A stretch of 45,000 nucleotides of DNA from Symbiodinium natans (taxonomy: Eukaryota > Sar > Dinophyceae > Suessiales > Symbiodiniaceae). The stretch spans positions 284,528-329,527 of the forward strand of contig CAJNDS010001057.1 of assembly GCA_905221605.1 (NCBI GenBank), written 5' to 3'. The notes under the pieces were generated by a model. The model saw only the letters and a list, made by a program, of their open reading frames with translations. It searched no databases and was not told the origin of the DNA. The position numbers were made by a program, and so were the translations under genes. Shown here piece by piece: positions 28,923 to 38,862 of the stretch (positions are counted from its first letter, which is position 1; each line of letters opens with the position of its first letter).

Positions 28923-29201
28923 CGGTGGGGGGGGCCCGGGACCGAAAATTAGTTTGGGGGGGTCCCTTTTTTTGTGACACTATTGCGGGGGTGGATTTAG
29001 TTTGGGGGGGGGGGGGGGGGGGCCCACACTAATCAGGAGACCACATTACCCCTTTTACAGCATGGCTGACCTTGGTCAAGAGCTCAGAACAACCAAGAAC
29101 AAGGACCGGCCTTATTGTTGCACCACAATGTCTTTCTTGTAACGTAACCATCTAGTCAGCATCCGAGTCCCATCAGCATGCAGAGTCTCACCATATCTCA
29201 C

Positions 29202-29298
29202 CGCAAAAAGCTTGACAAGCCTCATCCTTCTCTTCGAGCAAGATTGCCTGGACAGAGTCCAGATGTCGCCCAACCGTCGTGGGGAGGTCATTGATGGC
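29202..29298 (-). CDS. Exon with canonical splice edges, unknown product
   Basis: Between acceptor GCCTCCGTTTCAG and the strong donor GTGAGATATGG, 32 codons plus one base read AINDLPTTVGRHLDSVQA, then ILLEEKDEACQAFC. It is acidic and helical. The transposon at 28139-29046 lies just downstream and would fall in the following intron or beyond the gene end. The frame is also open upstream (KTCDAEPPFQ). Family not recognised. Confidence 0.52.
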
Positions 29299-29877
29299 CT
29301 GAAACGGAGGCTCCGCGTCACAAGTTTTGCCACTACAGCTTGCATTCGAACTTTTTGATTGTTTGGAGGTCGTTACTCTTGTGGGCAAGATCCTCTGCTG
29401 TCGCTGTCGCCCGTTCGAGTCCGGTGACCGGTGAGGCAATATCGAGACGGGTTCCAGAACTCAAGCATGCTCGTACTGTGCTCGCTTTGTTGTACACGCA
29501 TCGAACCCGAAAAAATCAGCCGCTTTTTGGTTCCGCATCATGCTGAAATTGGAACCCACAGAAGCTCCGAGGTTCGCCGCTTCGGCAAGTGGCAAGTACG
29601 GACAGCTGTCTCGCCAGTTTTCATTCGGGCAGGCAGTTGCTTTGACAGCCCATCCTCGTGAGCACGATTCGATTGGCAAAGTTATGTGTTTGCATTTGAG
29701 CCGCTCCCTCATGCGACGGTGTCGCACCAGCATTCGTCATTGAGGCGAACCCAACCGACCATTGCTCGCGACATGTGTCGTTGAAACAGTGACATGTCGA
29801 CAACTGTGTGCATGCTGCTCTCGCCTCGGTCCCGTGCGCATGCTCAAGTGCAGAAATTCCAGGACCGCCGCGTAAGG

Positions 29878-29975
29878 GCCCTTGGAGTACTCCATGGGAG
29901 TACTCTTGGAGTACTTGGAATGCTCTGGTGGTGGATCTTGGTGGACTTGGAATGCTCTTGGAGTGCTCTTGACGT
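29878..29975 (+). repeat. Short imperfect repeat of CTTGGAGTACTC
   Basis: About seven loose copies of TTGGAGTACTC, TTGGAATGCTC and TTGGAGTGCTC in about 95 bases. GGAGTACTCC is itself palindromic. Confidence 0.75.
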
Positions 29976-30455
29976 GGTATTACAACGGCATAATCGGGAT
30001 GTTTCTGCCACTGCCTGCTTCTGTAACCTAAACCTTAGCTGAAGACGTCTTTACTTTCGGAGTTAAGTTGTATTCTAAGTCGAAGAGCTAGTGGCAACAG
30101 GCCAGCCAAATGCAAAGCTTCAGGTCTTACGTTTTCCAGGTTCTGTGTAAGGCAGTGCTATCTATGTATGTAGTGCTGCACGAACCGCTATGCTGTAGGG
30201 GTCAAGTGGCAGGCGCAGACACATGCAGAAACCTTTCAATTTAACCCTCAACTCGTCAGACACATGTGATAAGCACGAAACATCAAAGTTACAAATCCTG
30301 ATTGAATTCGTAAACCCTTGCTTTCGTCTCCGGGGCCCTCAAAACCCATAAGCACTAAACTCACCAAACCCTGCAATGCTTTCCCAGAATCTCAAACCCC
30401 CCACCCTCGATGTCCCTCGATCCCCCAATCTCCAACGTGTTGCCCAAAAACACAC

Positions 30456-30939
30456 GGTGCTCCCTGAAGTGATGCATCCTCCATACTGGCACTTCACAGG
30501 ATGGCACGGGGGGTACTGAAGCTGGAGGCTGGAAGCCTTCAGGAGCTCAGCGCACTGGTCTCGAAGCTCCTCCGATGGTGCGACTTGTAGTAGTGGGCAA
30601 TTGACCTGCGGGGTGGCCAAAGCGCCAGTGAGTCTTCCAGAAGCCTGCTACCGGCCGCTGTGCGGGGTTCCGGTTTTTAAGTAAGTGGGATGCCGATATG
30701 TTTCTACATGTATCTGTATATGCATTGTTCAACTCCGGCTTCTGCCTGCATGGCCACGACGGACATCGCTGTTGCCGGGTCCACTGCTCCTGCTGCACAC
30801 AGGACCTCCCAGGAGAGAGGTCTTCCACGGACGGGTCAAACAACCCGATGCCAGCCTCTGAGCCCTGCTCAAGAAAACGCCGGAAGATGCGCTGCGCTTT
30901 CTTGGGGTCGTTCTCCTGCCGAGTGCTGACACATGGAAA
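30456..30939 (-). CDS. Multi-exon gene fragment, unknown product
   Basis: An exon starting at 30939 after GTGGCACACAG reads FPCVSTRQENDPKKAQRI, then FRRFLEQGSEAGIGLFDP and SVEDL. A middle stretch reads VLCAAGAVDPATAMSVVA in another frame. The exon 30456-30605 (acceptor CCACCCCGCAG, donor GTGTGTT, 50 codons in phase 0) reads VNCPLLQVAPSEELRDQC, then AELLKASSLQLQYPPCHP. The pieces are protein-like, with helical charged segments. The exact joining of the middle part is unresolved. No known domain. Confidence 0.45.
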
Positions 30940-31099
30940 CTGTGTGCCACTGTGCATGCGCCCGTCTCTGGTCCCAATGCAATCTGATCTTTTTCCAGGG
31001 GTGCGACTTGGCACTCGACTTGGCTAGGCAGTCATTGCCAGGGATGTGAAACATGACCGACGTCAAGAAACGTATCTGTGGCAACCTAAACTCAGCACA

Positions 31100-31330
31100 C
31101 ATCAGACAGTCTTCTCCCATTGACTTATCTCGATGTCCACGGCCCCCCATATCTGCTTGGGCGTTTGGGCACCCGGTTGCTGCACCCCGGGGCATCATCC
31201 CTTGGCCTCGGCAAATTCCAACAAATCCAACATGCTTAAAAGGAAAGGGACCTGTGCCGTGTTCTTCTCCTTCCAGCCCAGTGCAGCCAGTAGAGTCGCG
31301 CGAGCGGAGCATCTCTGTGAGTCGGTATTG
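31100..31330 (-). pseudogene. Possibly broken coding segment with an in-frame TGA
   Basis: One minus-strand frame reads ARATLLAALGWKEKNTAQ, VPFLLSMLDLLEFAEAKG, then TGA, then PGVQQPGAQTPKQIWGAV and DIEISQWEKTV, then TGA. Both sides of the first TGA read as the same kind of protein, with no room for an intron. This suggests a mutated gene or a decayed retroelement gag-like segment. Another frame over the same bases is also open, so this is tentative. Confidence 0.35.
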
Positions 31331-31339
31331 TTCTGGGAA

Positions 31340-32930
31340 GCTGACAAATCGGGGTCATAGGTCCTATAAGACATTCATGGAGCGAAGCAGATGGTGAGTA
31401 ATCTGAAAAGCTCGCGATCGGATTTTGCAGCCCTCGCACTCGGATGATCTTCTAGACGCGGCTCCAAAAAAAAGTGCTGCCCCTCACCGCGTGATACGCT
31501 CATCGGTGATGCCCCCGACAGAAGAATGAATAAAATCCGCCGAGGCCTCGGGCTATGGTAAATTGCGAAGACATTAATTAGGTTTAGGCATGCTATTGAA
31601 CTGCTATTGGTTGAGTGCGATTTCGCCCCCTAGTTTGCGCTGGAGCGCGCAAGCGGACACAAGGGCAAGCGCACGCGAAACAAGCTGAGGCCGCTCTTTG
31701 AGGCATGCACATCGAAGGCCCGGAATCTATATATAAGCCTAGCATGGCCTAGCGAAACGCAAGAAGTTCTGGAGTCCACGGAGCCCATGCCAAAACACAT
31801 CGAAACGCCAACAGAAACAAGCCGAGAAAGCGGGAAGCCAGGAGTACTCCAAGAGTCCAGGAGTACAACTGGCCCAAATGAGAAATATGAAATAAACACA
31901 CATACACACACAGAAAACAGACAAACAGGTCCTCCAAGTGAGAGGGGGTAGCGAACGAGTTGAGCGATCAAACATGAAGCGGCATGCACTGCATGGCCTG
32001 TACCTGCACAGTCTCAACGACACTCAACAAAAGACAACAACGGGACCGGTGATGCCTTCGCTGGGTCCATCAAAGCCTCCTGAAATTGCTTCGAGAACCA
32101 GACTAAGGCGCCATCCTTTTGATTTGCCATGAAATCATCCTCGTAGCTTGGGTTCCTGTGCTGAGCAAGTGGATTGTTGCGATGTGTCGTGTATTGTTGT
32201 ACAAGTGGTTTGCACAAGTGTTTTGCACATCTGTTATCCGTCCGGTTCTCAGCGATGCGAGGTCTTGTCTTGGCCAGCGGGCATTGCAATCTTTGGCCGA
32301 GCGTCAGCGAAATGAAGCCAGTCGTTTCTTGAGCTTCAGAGGAGCCACGGCGTGCTCGCCGCCGTGCCGCAAAAGCTGCAAACAGACCCTCCTGACTTGC
32401 AGAAGTCTTGCAGACCACTTCACCATTTTCGCTCTGTAGCTGTTCTGACATTTGCGCACCTGCGGCTTCCACAAGTTTTCCTTCTCTGCTTGGGCCCGTG
32501 CCGGCTGCCGCTGCGGCTCTGCTCTTTGGAAAGTGGGAACCTGCCAATGAGCAATGAGCAAGCCGACGCATTGAGGCATATTGATACGTTGAAGCACACG
32601 CGAGAAAGGCTCAAACTCCAGGAGCAGAAACTGCGGCACTCTACCAGAGATCTCGAGCTATGTGATGCTACGTGCTTCGCCAACGGTTCTTCCGGCTTCT
32701 CTTCAAGCGGAAATCCAAGCTCGACTTCTTTCTATACGACACGACAGCACTACGACAACGGAGCCGAAGACATTTTCTTGTGGGCAGTGCTCCTGTCCAA
32801 ATCAGAAAACGCGCCGTTCATGCGCACTTTCATGCATTCTCCTGCCAGGTGCGCCATGTGCCATCCTCACCTTCCAGAAACAGCGTGCTAGCGTGAACTT
32901 CTCAAAGCTGAGTTTCGACATCAACACGTG
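31340..32930. other. No confident gene
   Basis: Open frames on both strands (for example 32014-32571 minus and 32352-32891 plus) lack an ATG, motif or splice support. A CA-type microsatellite lies at 31895-31915. A minus-strand hydrophobic frame across it is probably repeat-derived. Confidence 0.4.
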
Positions 32931-32942
32931 CACCTGTTGCAG

Positions 32943-33085
32943 ACTTCAGTGCGCAAAGCAAGAGCGTTTCGGCCAATCAACAATTTCCAAAGGATGGAGT
33001 TTTCGCCTTCTTGTCGCAGTATCCCAATCTTGCCAAGAAGTACAACCTTCTCGTGTGCAAGATCGCGCCCAAGCGAGCCGCATGA
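32943..33085 (+). CDS. Exon-like segment, unknown product
   Basis: After the acceptor-like TGCACCTGTTGCAG, the plus strand reads FSAQSKSVSANQQFPKDG, then VFAFLSQYPNLAKKYNLL and VCKIAPKRAA, then TGA. Immediately afterwards another plus frame reads EIELEGQIFFKMPSAKSI, as if a one-base frameshift separates two parts of one protein (33070-33095). That could be a sequence error, an indel mutation or coincidence. Confidence 0.42.
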
Positions 33086-33274
33086 AATCGAGCTTGAAGG
33101 GCAGATCTTCTTCAAAATGCCCAGCGCCAAAAGTATATCCAAAAGTATCAGTAGCCAACCCCCAAGGTCACCTGAGAGAACGACAAAGGCAAACTCCGAA
33201 ACAGCGCTGACGCAAACGCCCGCTCCACCTCAAATGTCTGTAGTGTATCCACCCCACGCTCGCAAGATCTGGTG

Positions 33275-33535
33275 TCAGCTGATGAGCTCTCGGCAACCTC
33301 GTAACAAATCAGTACCTCCAAAGACACTAGTATGGGTTTTTGGGAGCTGAAAACTCTTGAAAGACTCTTGAAAGCGTTCGTTTGCGGGCTGCTCGCCACT
33401 CCTGGCGTACCTAGCACCCAGAACAAGAACCCAAAAAGATGTTACATTTGAGCCTTTGAAGTTTGAAGCAGCTCGAGGAAATGGTACGTCCATAACATGC
33501 TTCTCTGACATTTCCAGACGGCCTGTTGCCAGCAA
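33275..33535 (-). CDS. Exon-like segment, unknown product
   Basis: After acceptor TTGCTGGCAACAG, the minus strand reads GRLEMSEKHVMDVPFPRA, then ASNFKGSNVTSFWVLV, and stays open to a stop at 33275. The later part (RSGEQPANERFQESFKSF) is less certain. No ATG at the frame start, so this would be an internal or terminal exon. Confidence 0.3.
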   Translation of the reverse strand: MLATGRLEMSEKHVMDVPFPRAASNFKGSNVTSFWVLVLGARYARSGEQPANERFQESFKSFQLPKTHTSVFGGTDLLRGCRELIS

Positions 33536-33539
33536 CCAG

Positions 33540-34105
33540 AGCTTCCACGGACCACTTGCTTAGCAGCCTGGCCTCTTGCCCGCAAACCGTCCGTATTGTT
33601 CTTCCCCGCCTATATGTACTGGAACACAACCGCCCAAAAAAAGCGCGGCTCATGTTTCCCTAGAACTGTCGCGGCAGCACTCTCCTTCCGAGTTCAGGAC
33701 GTTGGCTGCTCAGCAAGCAGTCGTGGTGTAGTGGTGGGAGGGAGCTAGGTTTTGATGCATAGAACCCAGAGCCCCATAAAAGCCAAACTCTCAAAAAAAA
33801 AACCGAACCCTGCAATCTCCCTTCTCCATTCCATCAGCTCCCAAAACAGGCCAGAGGTCTCAAACGTTTCAGGGATGTTTAGGGATGCTTCGGTTAGGCT
33901 GAGAGTGAAAGGACAGCGATGGCAAGTGATTGCACTCAATCGGCATGACAATAAAAGCCAAAACTAGGCCATACGCGCGCGAGGCGCCTTGCTACTTTCA
34001 AGGGTGTGAATGTGCTTATTTCCTAGCTTTTTTGTACGAATTTAGGAAAATTTCAGGTTTTTTGCAAGAGCCAAAACTATTCATTGTTATTGATACATGA
34101 GTTGG
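33540..34105. other. No gene seen
   Basis: Mixed intergenic DNA without motif, repeat or convincing frame. Confidence 0.4.
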
Positions 34106-34109
34106 TTTT

Positions 34110-34410
34110 CAACAGTAAGTGTCTTTTTCGAGGTGAGGTTTTCTTCTCTCTTAGACACTGCGAACCCGAAAGACTCGCAACCTGTACACAAACAGTAAGT
34201 GTCTTTTTCGATAAAACGCTGTACATACCAGTGCCCAACAAAGAGGCGAAAACCCTGTAAATACCAGTGTTTTGGGCACGGCCGCGAAAGGAATGGACGC
34301 TTGTGACAGATCTTGTTCCACATCCTTGTGCAGTATGTTGTACAAAAGAGGCGAAATCGCTGTAAATACTACTAGTGTTTTGGGCATGGACGCAATATGA
34401 AGGACGTTCT
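34110..34410. repeat. Nested diverged direct repeats
   Basis: AACAGTAAGTGTCTTTTTCG occurs at 34111 and 34191. AAGAGGCGAAAACCCTGTAA at 34241 recurs as AAGAGGCGAAATCGCTGTAA at about 34346, each followed by ATAC-TA or CAGTGTTTTGGGCA. A third partial copy (CGCTGTACATACCAGTG) is at 34218. The minus-strand frame repeats PKTLVFTGFSPL because of this DNA repeat, so I do not call a gene. Confidence 0.8.
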
Positions 34411-34416
34411 TATCCC

Positions 34417-35252
34417 CCCCCCCCTCCCCGCCTCCCCCCCCCAACCCCCCGAGCCACCCATCGTGCAAAAATGCACGAAATATCGCGGCGCCAGATGGGC
34501 GTGTAACCAACTAGTTGCCTGGGTTTGTGCAGTGAAGCTGTAAGACGTTGCGATAGCTGTAGTCAGCGCGGGGGTGCACTCTCTCCGTGAAAGAAAAGGC
34601 AAAGTATGCCCAAACCAAAGAGTTGTCGCTCTTTGCCAATGGATTTGGCATCGGGCGCCGGACCTCGACTGCAGGAGTCACGCATGCCAGCGCGCTGAGC
34701 TGGAGCTGCGATGGCAGTCGACCCCTGGGTGCTATCGAATTGCCGCACAGATGGAGCAAGTAAAGCAAAGGCTGCTACACACCGATCAACTTTGCTGGTA
34801 CCTGGTTGGCCGACGTGGCGGTTCAGCTGCCGGCGGAGTGCCTGAACGGCGGGAGTACGAAACTATGGACACGGCCGCCGACACATTTCCGCCTTGCCGC
34901 CACACTGCATCCAATACTCGCGGCGATCACGCGAACTCAGGAGCAAGCGCACGTGAAGATCTTCCAGAGTGGTGTCTTCAGTATGCGTTCGTGCTCGGCG
35001 GGGAGTCACCTGGAAAAGACATGCAATCTGGACGATGGAAGATGATGAAGGACTTGCATGCACATGACATGCTCATACGCTCCATGCGCTTGCATCATCT
35101 TGCGTTACAACTCCTTGGCTGAATCAAGACATATTCATCATTATTCATCTGTTCGCCTCGGACTCCGGCTGTAAGGCGTCTGGAAAAAACAGACCCGGAG
35201 GATCGGGTCTCCTTCCGCCCTTCCCAATCCTTCTCCCATACACCAAACACCA
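34417..35252. other. No confident gene; C-rich tract at 34417-34450
   Basis: A plus-strand frame across 34574-35122 has its first ATG at 34750 (MEQVKQRLLHTDQLCW). A second frame across 34806-35045 reads VAVQLPAECLNGGSTKLW. They conflict and neither has other support. Confidence 0.35.
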
Positions 35253-35278
35253 CCCCCCCCCCCCCCCCCCCCCCCCCC
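35253..35278. repeat. 26-base uninterrupted C run
   Basis: Pure poly-C, followed by AACCGAAATTCACTCGG. Confidence 0.98.
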
Positions 35279-35392
35279 AACCGAAATTCACTCGGGGGAG
35301 TTAGGGACGATTTTTGGAGTTGCCGTTTTTTTGAGGAGAAAAGAGGCGGAGGTAGGGAATGGTAGGGAGGTCTCAGGGTCAATCCTGTCAGA

Positions 35393-35737
35393 ATGCGATT
35401 GCAGTGTGCACATAGGACTTACAGATACTTCCAGAGGTTCCAGACACAGGATCAAATCAAGATGAAACAACAAGTCGGAAAATGGTGGGCCGAGCTTGAA
35501 AAGTGCCCCGTGCACACCCCCCAAAAAGTCCAGAATCTAGCTGAGTATCCTGGAGTGCCTACCGCCAGAGAAGCCCGCAGAGAAACCCCCCGAGCATCCC
35601 TGGACCGAATGGCCCAAGCCCGCAGAGAGCTGCAGCGTTTTCAGAGGGACCAGCCAAGTGTCCCTGGAGGACCGTACCCACCTCCAGAGAAGCCCGCAAG
35701 AGTTTCGGACATTCCACGGAAAGCGCGGTGTCTGTAA
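35393..35737 (+). CDS. Hypothetical 114-residue frame containing a minisatellite
   Basis: ATG at 35393; reads YFQRFQTQDQIKMKQQVG, then KWWAELEKCPVHTP. From about 35540 it runs through a degenerate minisatellite that translates as AEYPGVPTAREAR-like repeats. The first 45 residues are protein-like. The rest mirrors the repeat, and the same repeat is at 43790-44150, where it is not obviously coding. Low confidence as a gene. Confidence 0.25.
   Translation: MRLQCAHRTYRYFQRFQTQDQIKMKQQVGKWWAELEKCPVHTPQKVQNLAEYPGVPTAREARRETPRASLDRMAQARRELQRFQRDQPSVPGGPYPPPEKPARVSDIPRKARCL
35540..35720 (+). repeat. GAGTATCCTGGAGTGCC-type degenerate minisatellite, copy A
   Basis: Three to four loose units of about 40-55 bases: GAGTATCCTGGAGTGCC at 35542, GAGCATCCCTGG at 35592 and AAGTGTCCCTGGAGGA at 35655, each joined by CCAGAGAAGCCCGCA-like DNA. 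The same family recurs at 43790-44150. Confidence 0.65.
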
Positions 35738-36009
35738 GGACCGGCAGGATGGATCAGGTACCTGCAAGGTGGGTTCGCGTTGGCGTTTTGGCCTGGCAAC
35801 CGATTCTGAACTCTGTTCGCATTGAAGAAGGCTAAAACATATGACAAGTTTGAAAAGCGCTTTTTGAAACTTTCCAACATTCTGTTGCGAAACAGTTGAC
35901 CAGTGTGAACCGGCGTAAAAATTCGGAAAAGCTCCAAACCGAGGCAGACGTTAACTAGACCACATACTGAAGGTCCTGCGTACATATTATACATATTCAT
36001 GTATACATG

Positions 36010-36062
36010 TATTTACATATGTATATATATTACATATATATATATATACATATAAATTATGC
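36010..36062. repeat. TA/CATATA microsatellite
   Basis: About 50 bases of TATGTATATATATTACATAT-type sequence in otherwise gene-free DNA (35740-36230). Confidence 0.9.
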
Positions 36063-36233
36063 ATATTTATGCATCATATACCTCTATTCATTTATGTATA
36101 TTGGCCCCGTATGCAAACGGTTTCGTCGCACATCTGCAAGCCAAGGCAATGTTCGAAGCCAGCACTGCAGCCAGTCACCGCGGTCGCAGTGTGAGAATTT
36201 GTGAGAGAACTTCGATCATGGTGTTGCTACGTC

Positions 36234-36929
36234 TTAACTTGTCTCCTCTCGCATTGTGTCGCCATCACTGTCGGATTCGTAGGAGACGAGTGAGCCAATC
36301 CCTGGACTCTGGGATACACTCGCAGTGGATTGTTCCTCATTCTTGTCATCTTTTGATTTTGTTTTGACCAGAAAGCGAGAGCCGCAACCCCTGGCACCAT
36401 TCCTCCAGTTTTTGACCTGGTTCTTTCGAACCGTCACCGATTTAGTGCTGCCGGACTGTTCAGACTGCTCCCGAAGTCTTGCAAACATCTCCGACTCGGT
36501 TTCAAGCCGAGGTTTGCGATCTCCGATGGGATAAAACTTGTCATAGATACCCTTATCCAACGCAGTATTCCTCTTGCTTCTGGCATCCTGATCGTAGTCA
36601 ATCTTGAGGCCCTCATCTACGTCTTCCCACTTAAAGCCCTGATGTGCTTGCATGGCTCGAGTGGCGTTTTCAATCGCGTCATAGTCCACAAAAACCATTC
36701 TGCGCGACTTGTGACCCACTGGCCGGCACTGCAGGAATCCCTTGTCCAGGGCAAACACTGCCTCGACACCATCCGAAGATTCCGCATCAGGTATGCCTGT
36801 TACGAACAAGGTGTACGACGGCTTTGTATAGGTCCTCTGATTGTTTCCAGCGTCGAAACCTCCACTTGTGTCTCGGAACTTGGAGCCAAATGGGTTCGCA
36901 TCCTCTCCAACACGACGCAGCCCAGACAT
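36234..36929 (-). CDS. RRM-domain RNA-binding protein (RBPMS/scw1-like), 231 residues
   Basis: ATG at 36929 (MSGLRRVGEDANPFGSKF); stop at 36234. A single RNA-recognition motif spans about residues 38-112: RNP2 LFVTGIP at 41-47 and RNP1 RRMVFVDYD at 76-84, followed by AMQAHQGFKWEDVDEGLK and IDYDQDARSKR. This matches the RBPMS/Couch-potato/scw1 type, which binds mRNA through one RRM. The N-terminus is Gly/Asn-rich. The C-terminus is basic (VKNWRNGARGCGSR) then Ser/Asp-rich, probably disordered. The gene is intronless over the coding frame. A minus-strand frame just upstream (36981-37232, with HSDRLAQRRSTLVQLEKG) may be 5' leader or another exon. Confidence 0.85.
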   Translation of the reverse strand: MSGLRRVGEDANPFGSKFRDTSGGFDAGNNQRTYTKPSYTLFVTGIPDAESSDGVEAVFALDKGFLQCRPVGHKSRRMVFVDYDAIENATRAMQAHQGFKWEDVDEGLKIDYDQDARSKRNTALDKGIYDKFYPIGDRKPRLETESEMFARLREQSEQSGSTKSVTVRKNQVKNWRNGARGCGSRFLVKTKSKDDKNEEQSTASVSQSPGIGSLVSYESDSDGDTMREETS

Positions 36930-36941
36930 TCCGCATTGCAC

Positions 36942-38330
36942 GCCAAACCATCCACTATCTACGGAAATCTACATCGGAGGTTACGTCTGAATGTTCAACT
37001 TATTGCAATTCGCATGGCTGCATGAAGGACTTGGCCCGGTGCAGAACAGCTTGAGACCTATCACTGTTCGCATATGCTGCTCATCAGTGAATGAGGAAGT
37101 GAGCAAGCCTTTCTCAAGTTGCACAAGCGTAGAACGTCTTTGAGCAAGACGATCACTATGTTGCATTCGCTGAGGCTTCTGCAGGCAAAGGCTGATCCCC
37201 CGACACTCCCCACATTGTATCGTTTGTGTCACATCTCTACACTAGTCTCTATACTATACATCTGTCACATCCCCTTGGATTAACCATTTTGTATCGCAGA
37301 GTTACTTCTTCCAGCTGCTTCGCTTCAAACTCTAAATTCTATGAGCGAGAGATGTGCAGGGTCTCGAAGGGTCTCGATACGTCTCGTAACCCCGTGCTGT
37401 CATCGCGTCCTACTCGTCTCAGATTCCCTTTCCTCTTTGTTGATATTCCAGTTTGCATGCTTACTCTGCTTCATTCCTTGATGGCCTGGTATAGCCTTCA
37501 TAGCGCCATGCTCGTCTGAGGCTTCAAAGCTCTAATTACGCGTCTTCCCTTTGTCTGCCATGGCACCCTGGGAACTCAGTTCATACAAGATGCCATGATG
37601 TGCCTGTCTACAGTAGCAGCGGCCTCAATCAGCAGAATTATGCCCCAAACATCCCAAGACCCCGTGCCCCACCATGCAAGCCCTGTCAGAAAACAAGAGG
37701 CAAAGCTTCAGGGTAGCAGATTCCCCGAAAAAAGCGGGCTCAAGCAGGGTAAATTGGGCCTCCACTGCTTCGCAATTCTCCGTGCAAGTCTCCCGTGCAG
37801 TTCCGCGGTTCCCTTTGTCAGGATGCGAACACCGAAAGTTGCAAAAAACAGTTTTGCGAAACTTCACTGCTTCACCTTGAGCATCGACATCGAAGCCACG
37901 CTCCAGACAATCCGGACAGAACCAGGATCCACGTGGCCTCAGGTACTCTCGAAACTCGGGCTGCCAGAACTTAGCACGAACTCCTCGCTCCGGGACCCCT
38001 GCACTTCATCCAGCCCAACGCAGGCCACATGAAACGTGGCATTGCCTCAGCTGCAGATCCACGTAAGCCACACCGATGCTTGAAGAAGGTTTCCCAAGAT
38101 CTGTGGATGCATCGCTGGATCAAAGCTTTTGCCCACTCTCTCAGTTTTGGCAAACGGTCTCCAGAGCGTTTTGCAATGCATTGGTATTTACCTCCCACGT
38201 GGACCTTGTGGAAGATGAGATGAGACCCCACAAGCACCCAACAGCGGTTTCACAACAAGCATGCTCAAAGTTCTGTTGCACGCCATGCGCCAGGCTCAGA
38301 TAACTTCAATGCAACAAAACAGCCGATTCC
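36942..38330. other. No confident gene
   Basis: Several frames overlap on both strands. A plus-strand ATG frame at 38029-38223 (RCLKKVSQDLWMHRWIKA) and a minus frame at 37971-38237 (LPKLREWAKALIQRCIHR) both look protein-like but are complementary to each other, so at most one is real. Confidence 0.35.
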
Positions 38331-38340
38331 CAAAACCGGG

Positions 38341-38390
38341 GCGGAATTCCGCCACCACAGTGTTTGGGTTTCGTTGGGGCGGAATTCCGC
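38341..38390. repeat. Repeated palindrome GCGGAATTCCGC
   Basis: The perfect 12-base palindrome occurs at 38341 and 38379, each within GGGGCGGAATTCCGCCACCA, 38 bases apart. Confidence 0.95.
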
Positions 38391-38418
38391 CACCACGGCA
38401 TTTGCCGAGTTTTCGCAC

Positions 38419-38640
38419 GCGCGGGTCCCATAGAGGTACTGCATTTGTACTACTGTACAGCAGTACTACATTAGTTCTATATCATAGAAGAAGAAGGAGG
38501 GCGCGGGGGAGGGGGGGGGTGGGGGCAAAGCGCGCGCGTACAACAGCAGGGTCCCATAGAGGTACTACGTTTGTGCTACCAGTACAGCAGTACTACATTT
38601 GTACTACAAGAAGAGGGAAGGGGGGTGGCAAAACCGCGCA
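38419..38640. repeat. 126-base tandem duplication with hairpin
   Basis: GGGTCCCATAGAGGTACT begins at 38423 and at 38549. Both copies continue with GTACAGCAGTACTACATT and an AAGAAG purine stretch, with CGCGCG runs before them. GTACTACTGTACAGCAGTAC is a near-palindrome and can fold. Confidence 0.92.
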
Positions 38641-38650
38641 TTTGCGTTAC

Positions 38651-38862
38651 GAGAGAGAGAGAGAGAGAGGAGAGAGCGAGAGAGATAGGGAATAGAGAGA
38701 GAGAGGGAAGAGGAGAAAGAAGGAGAGAGAGAGAGAGAGAAAGAGAAGAGAAGAAAGAAGAGAGAGAGAGGGCTGGCGGTGGAGGCCGAAAGGAGGAGGA
38801 GGAGGAGGAGGTGGAGGTGGGGGTGGAGGTGGAGGCGGCGGAGGCGGCGGCGGCGGCGGGAT
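38651..38862 (+). repeat. GA, then GGA, then GGC simple repeats
   Basis: (GA)n from 38651 to 38775, then (GGA)n/(GGT)n, then (GGC)n up to about 38860: one continuous purine-rich tract that shifts composition along its length. Confidence 0.95.

Larger units (their letters stand above)
28139..29046. mobile_element. Non-autonomous DNA transposon with terminal inverted repeats and TA duplication
   Basis: The left end ATGTCGTATCCTGATTAGTG and the right end, read in reverse, ATGTGGTCTCCTGATTAGTG match with two differences, and the match continues through TGGACCCC/TGGGCCCC. A TA lies immediately outside both ends (28137-28138 and 29047-29048), as expected for Tc1/mariner-like insertion. The element is 908 bases long with no transposase. 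The left side carries two copies of CAATAATGAAAAGTTTT (28169 and 28226). The right side carries two copies of TTAGTTTGGGGGGG (about 28950 and 28997). The middle holds a 234-base tandem duplication and a GA-rich tract. Confidence 0.85.

Noticed and set aside
31630-32023. Hydrophobic minus-strand frames that look like membrane proteins
   Set aside because: The hydrophobic part comes from a CA/GT microsatellite and the same bases are hydrophobic in two frames.
32700-32880. TFIIS-like zinc ribbon (KTFSCGQCSC)
   Set aside because: Only the first Cys pair resembles the family. The diagnostic middle (Q-x-Q-T-R-S-x-D-E) is absent in all three frames.
36942-36985. Spliced-leader relic upstream of the RRM gene (CCGTAGATAGTGGATGGTTTGGC)
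   Set aside because: Only the CCGTAG and TTTGGC ends agree with the leader. The middle does not align.
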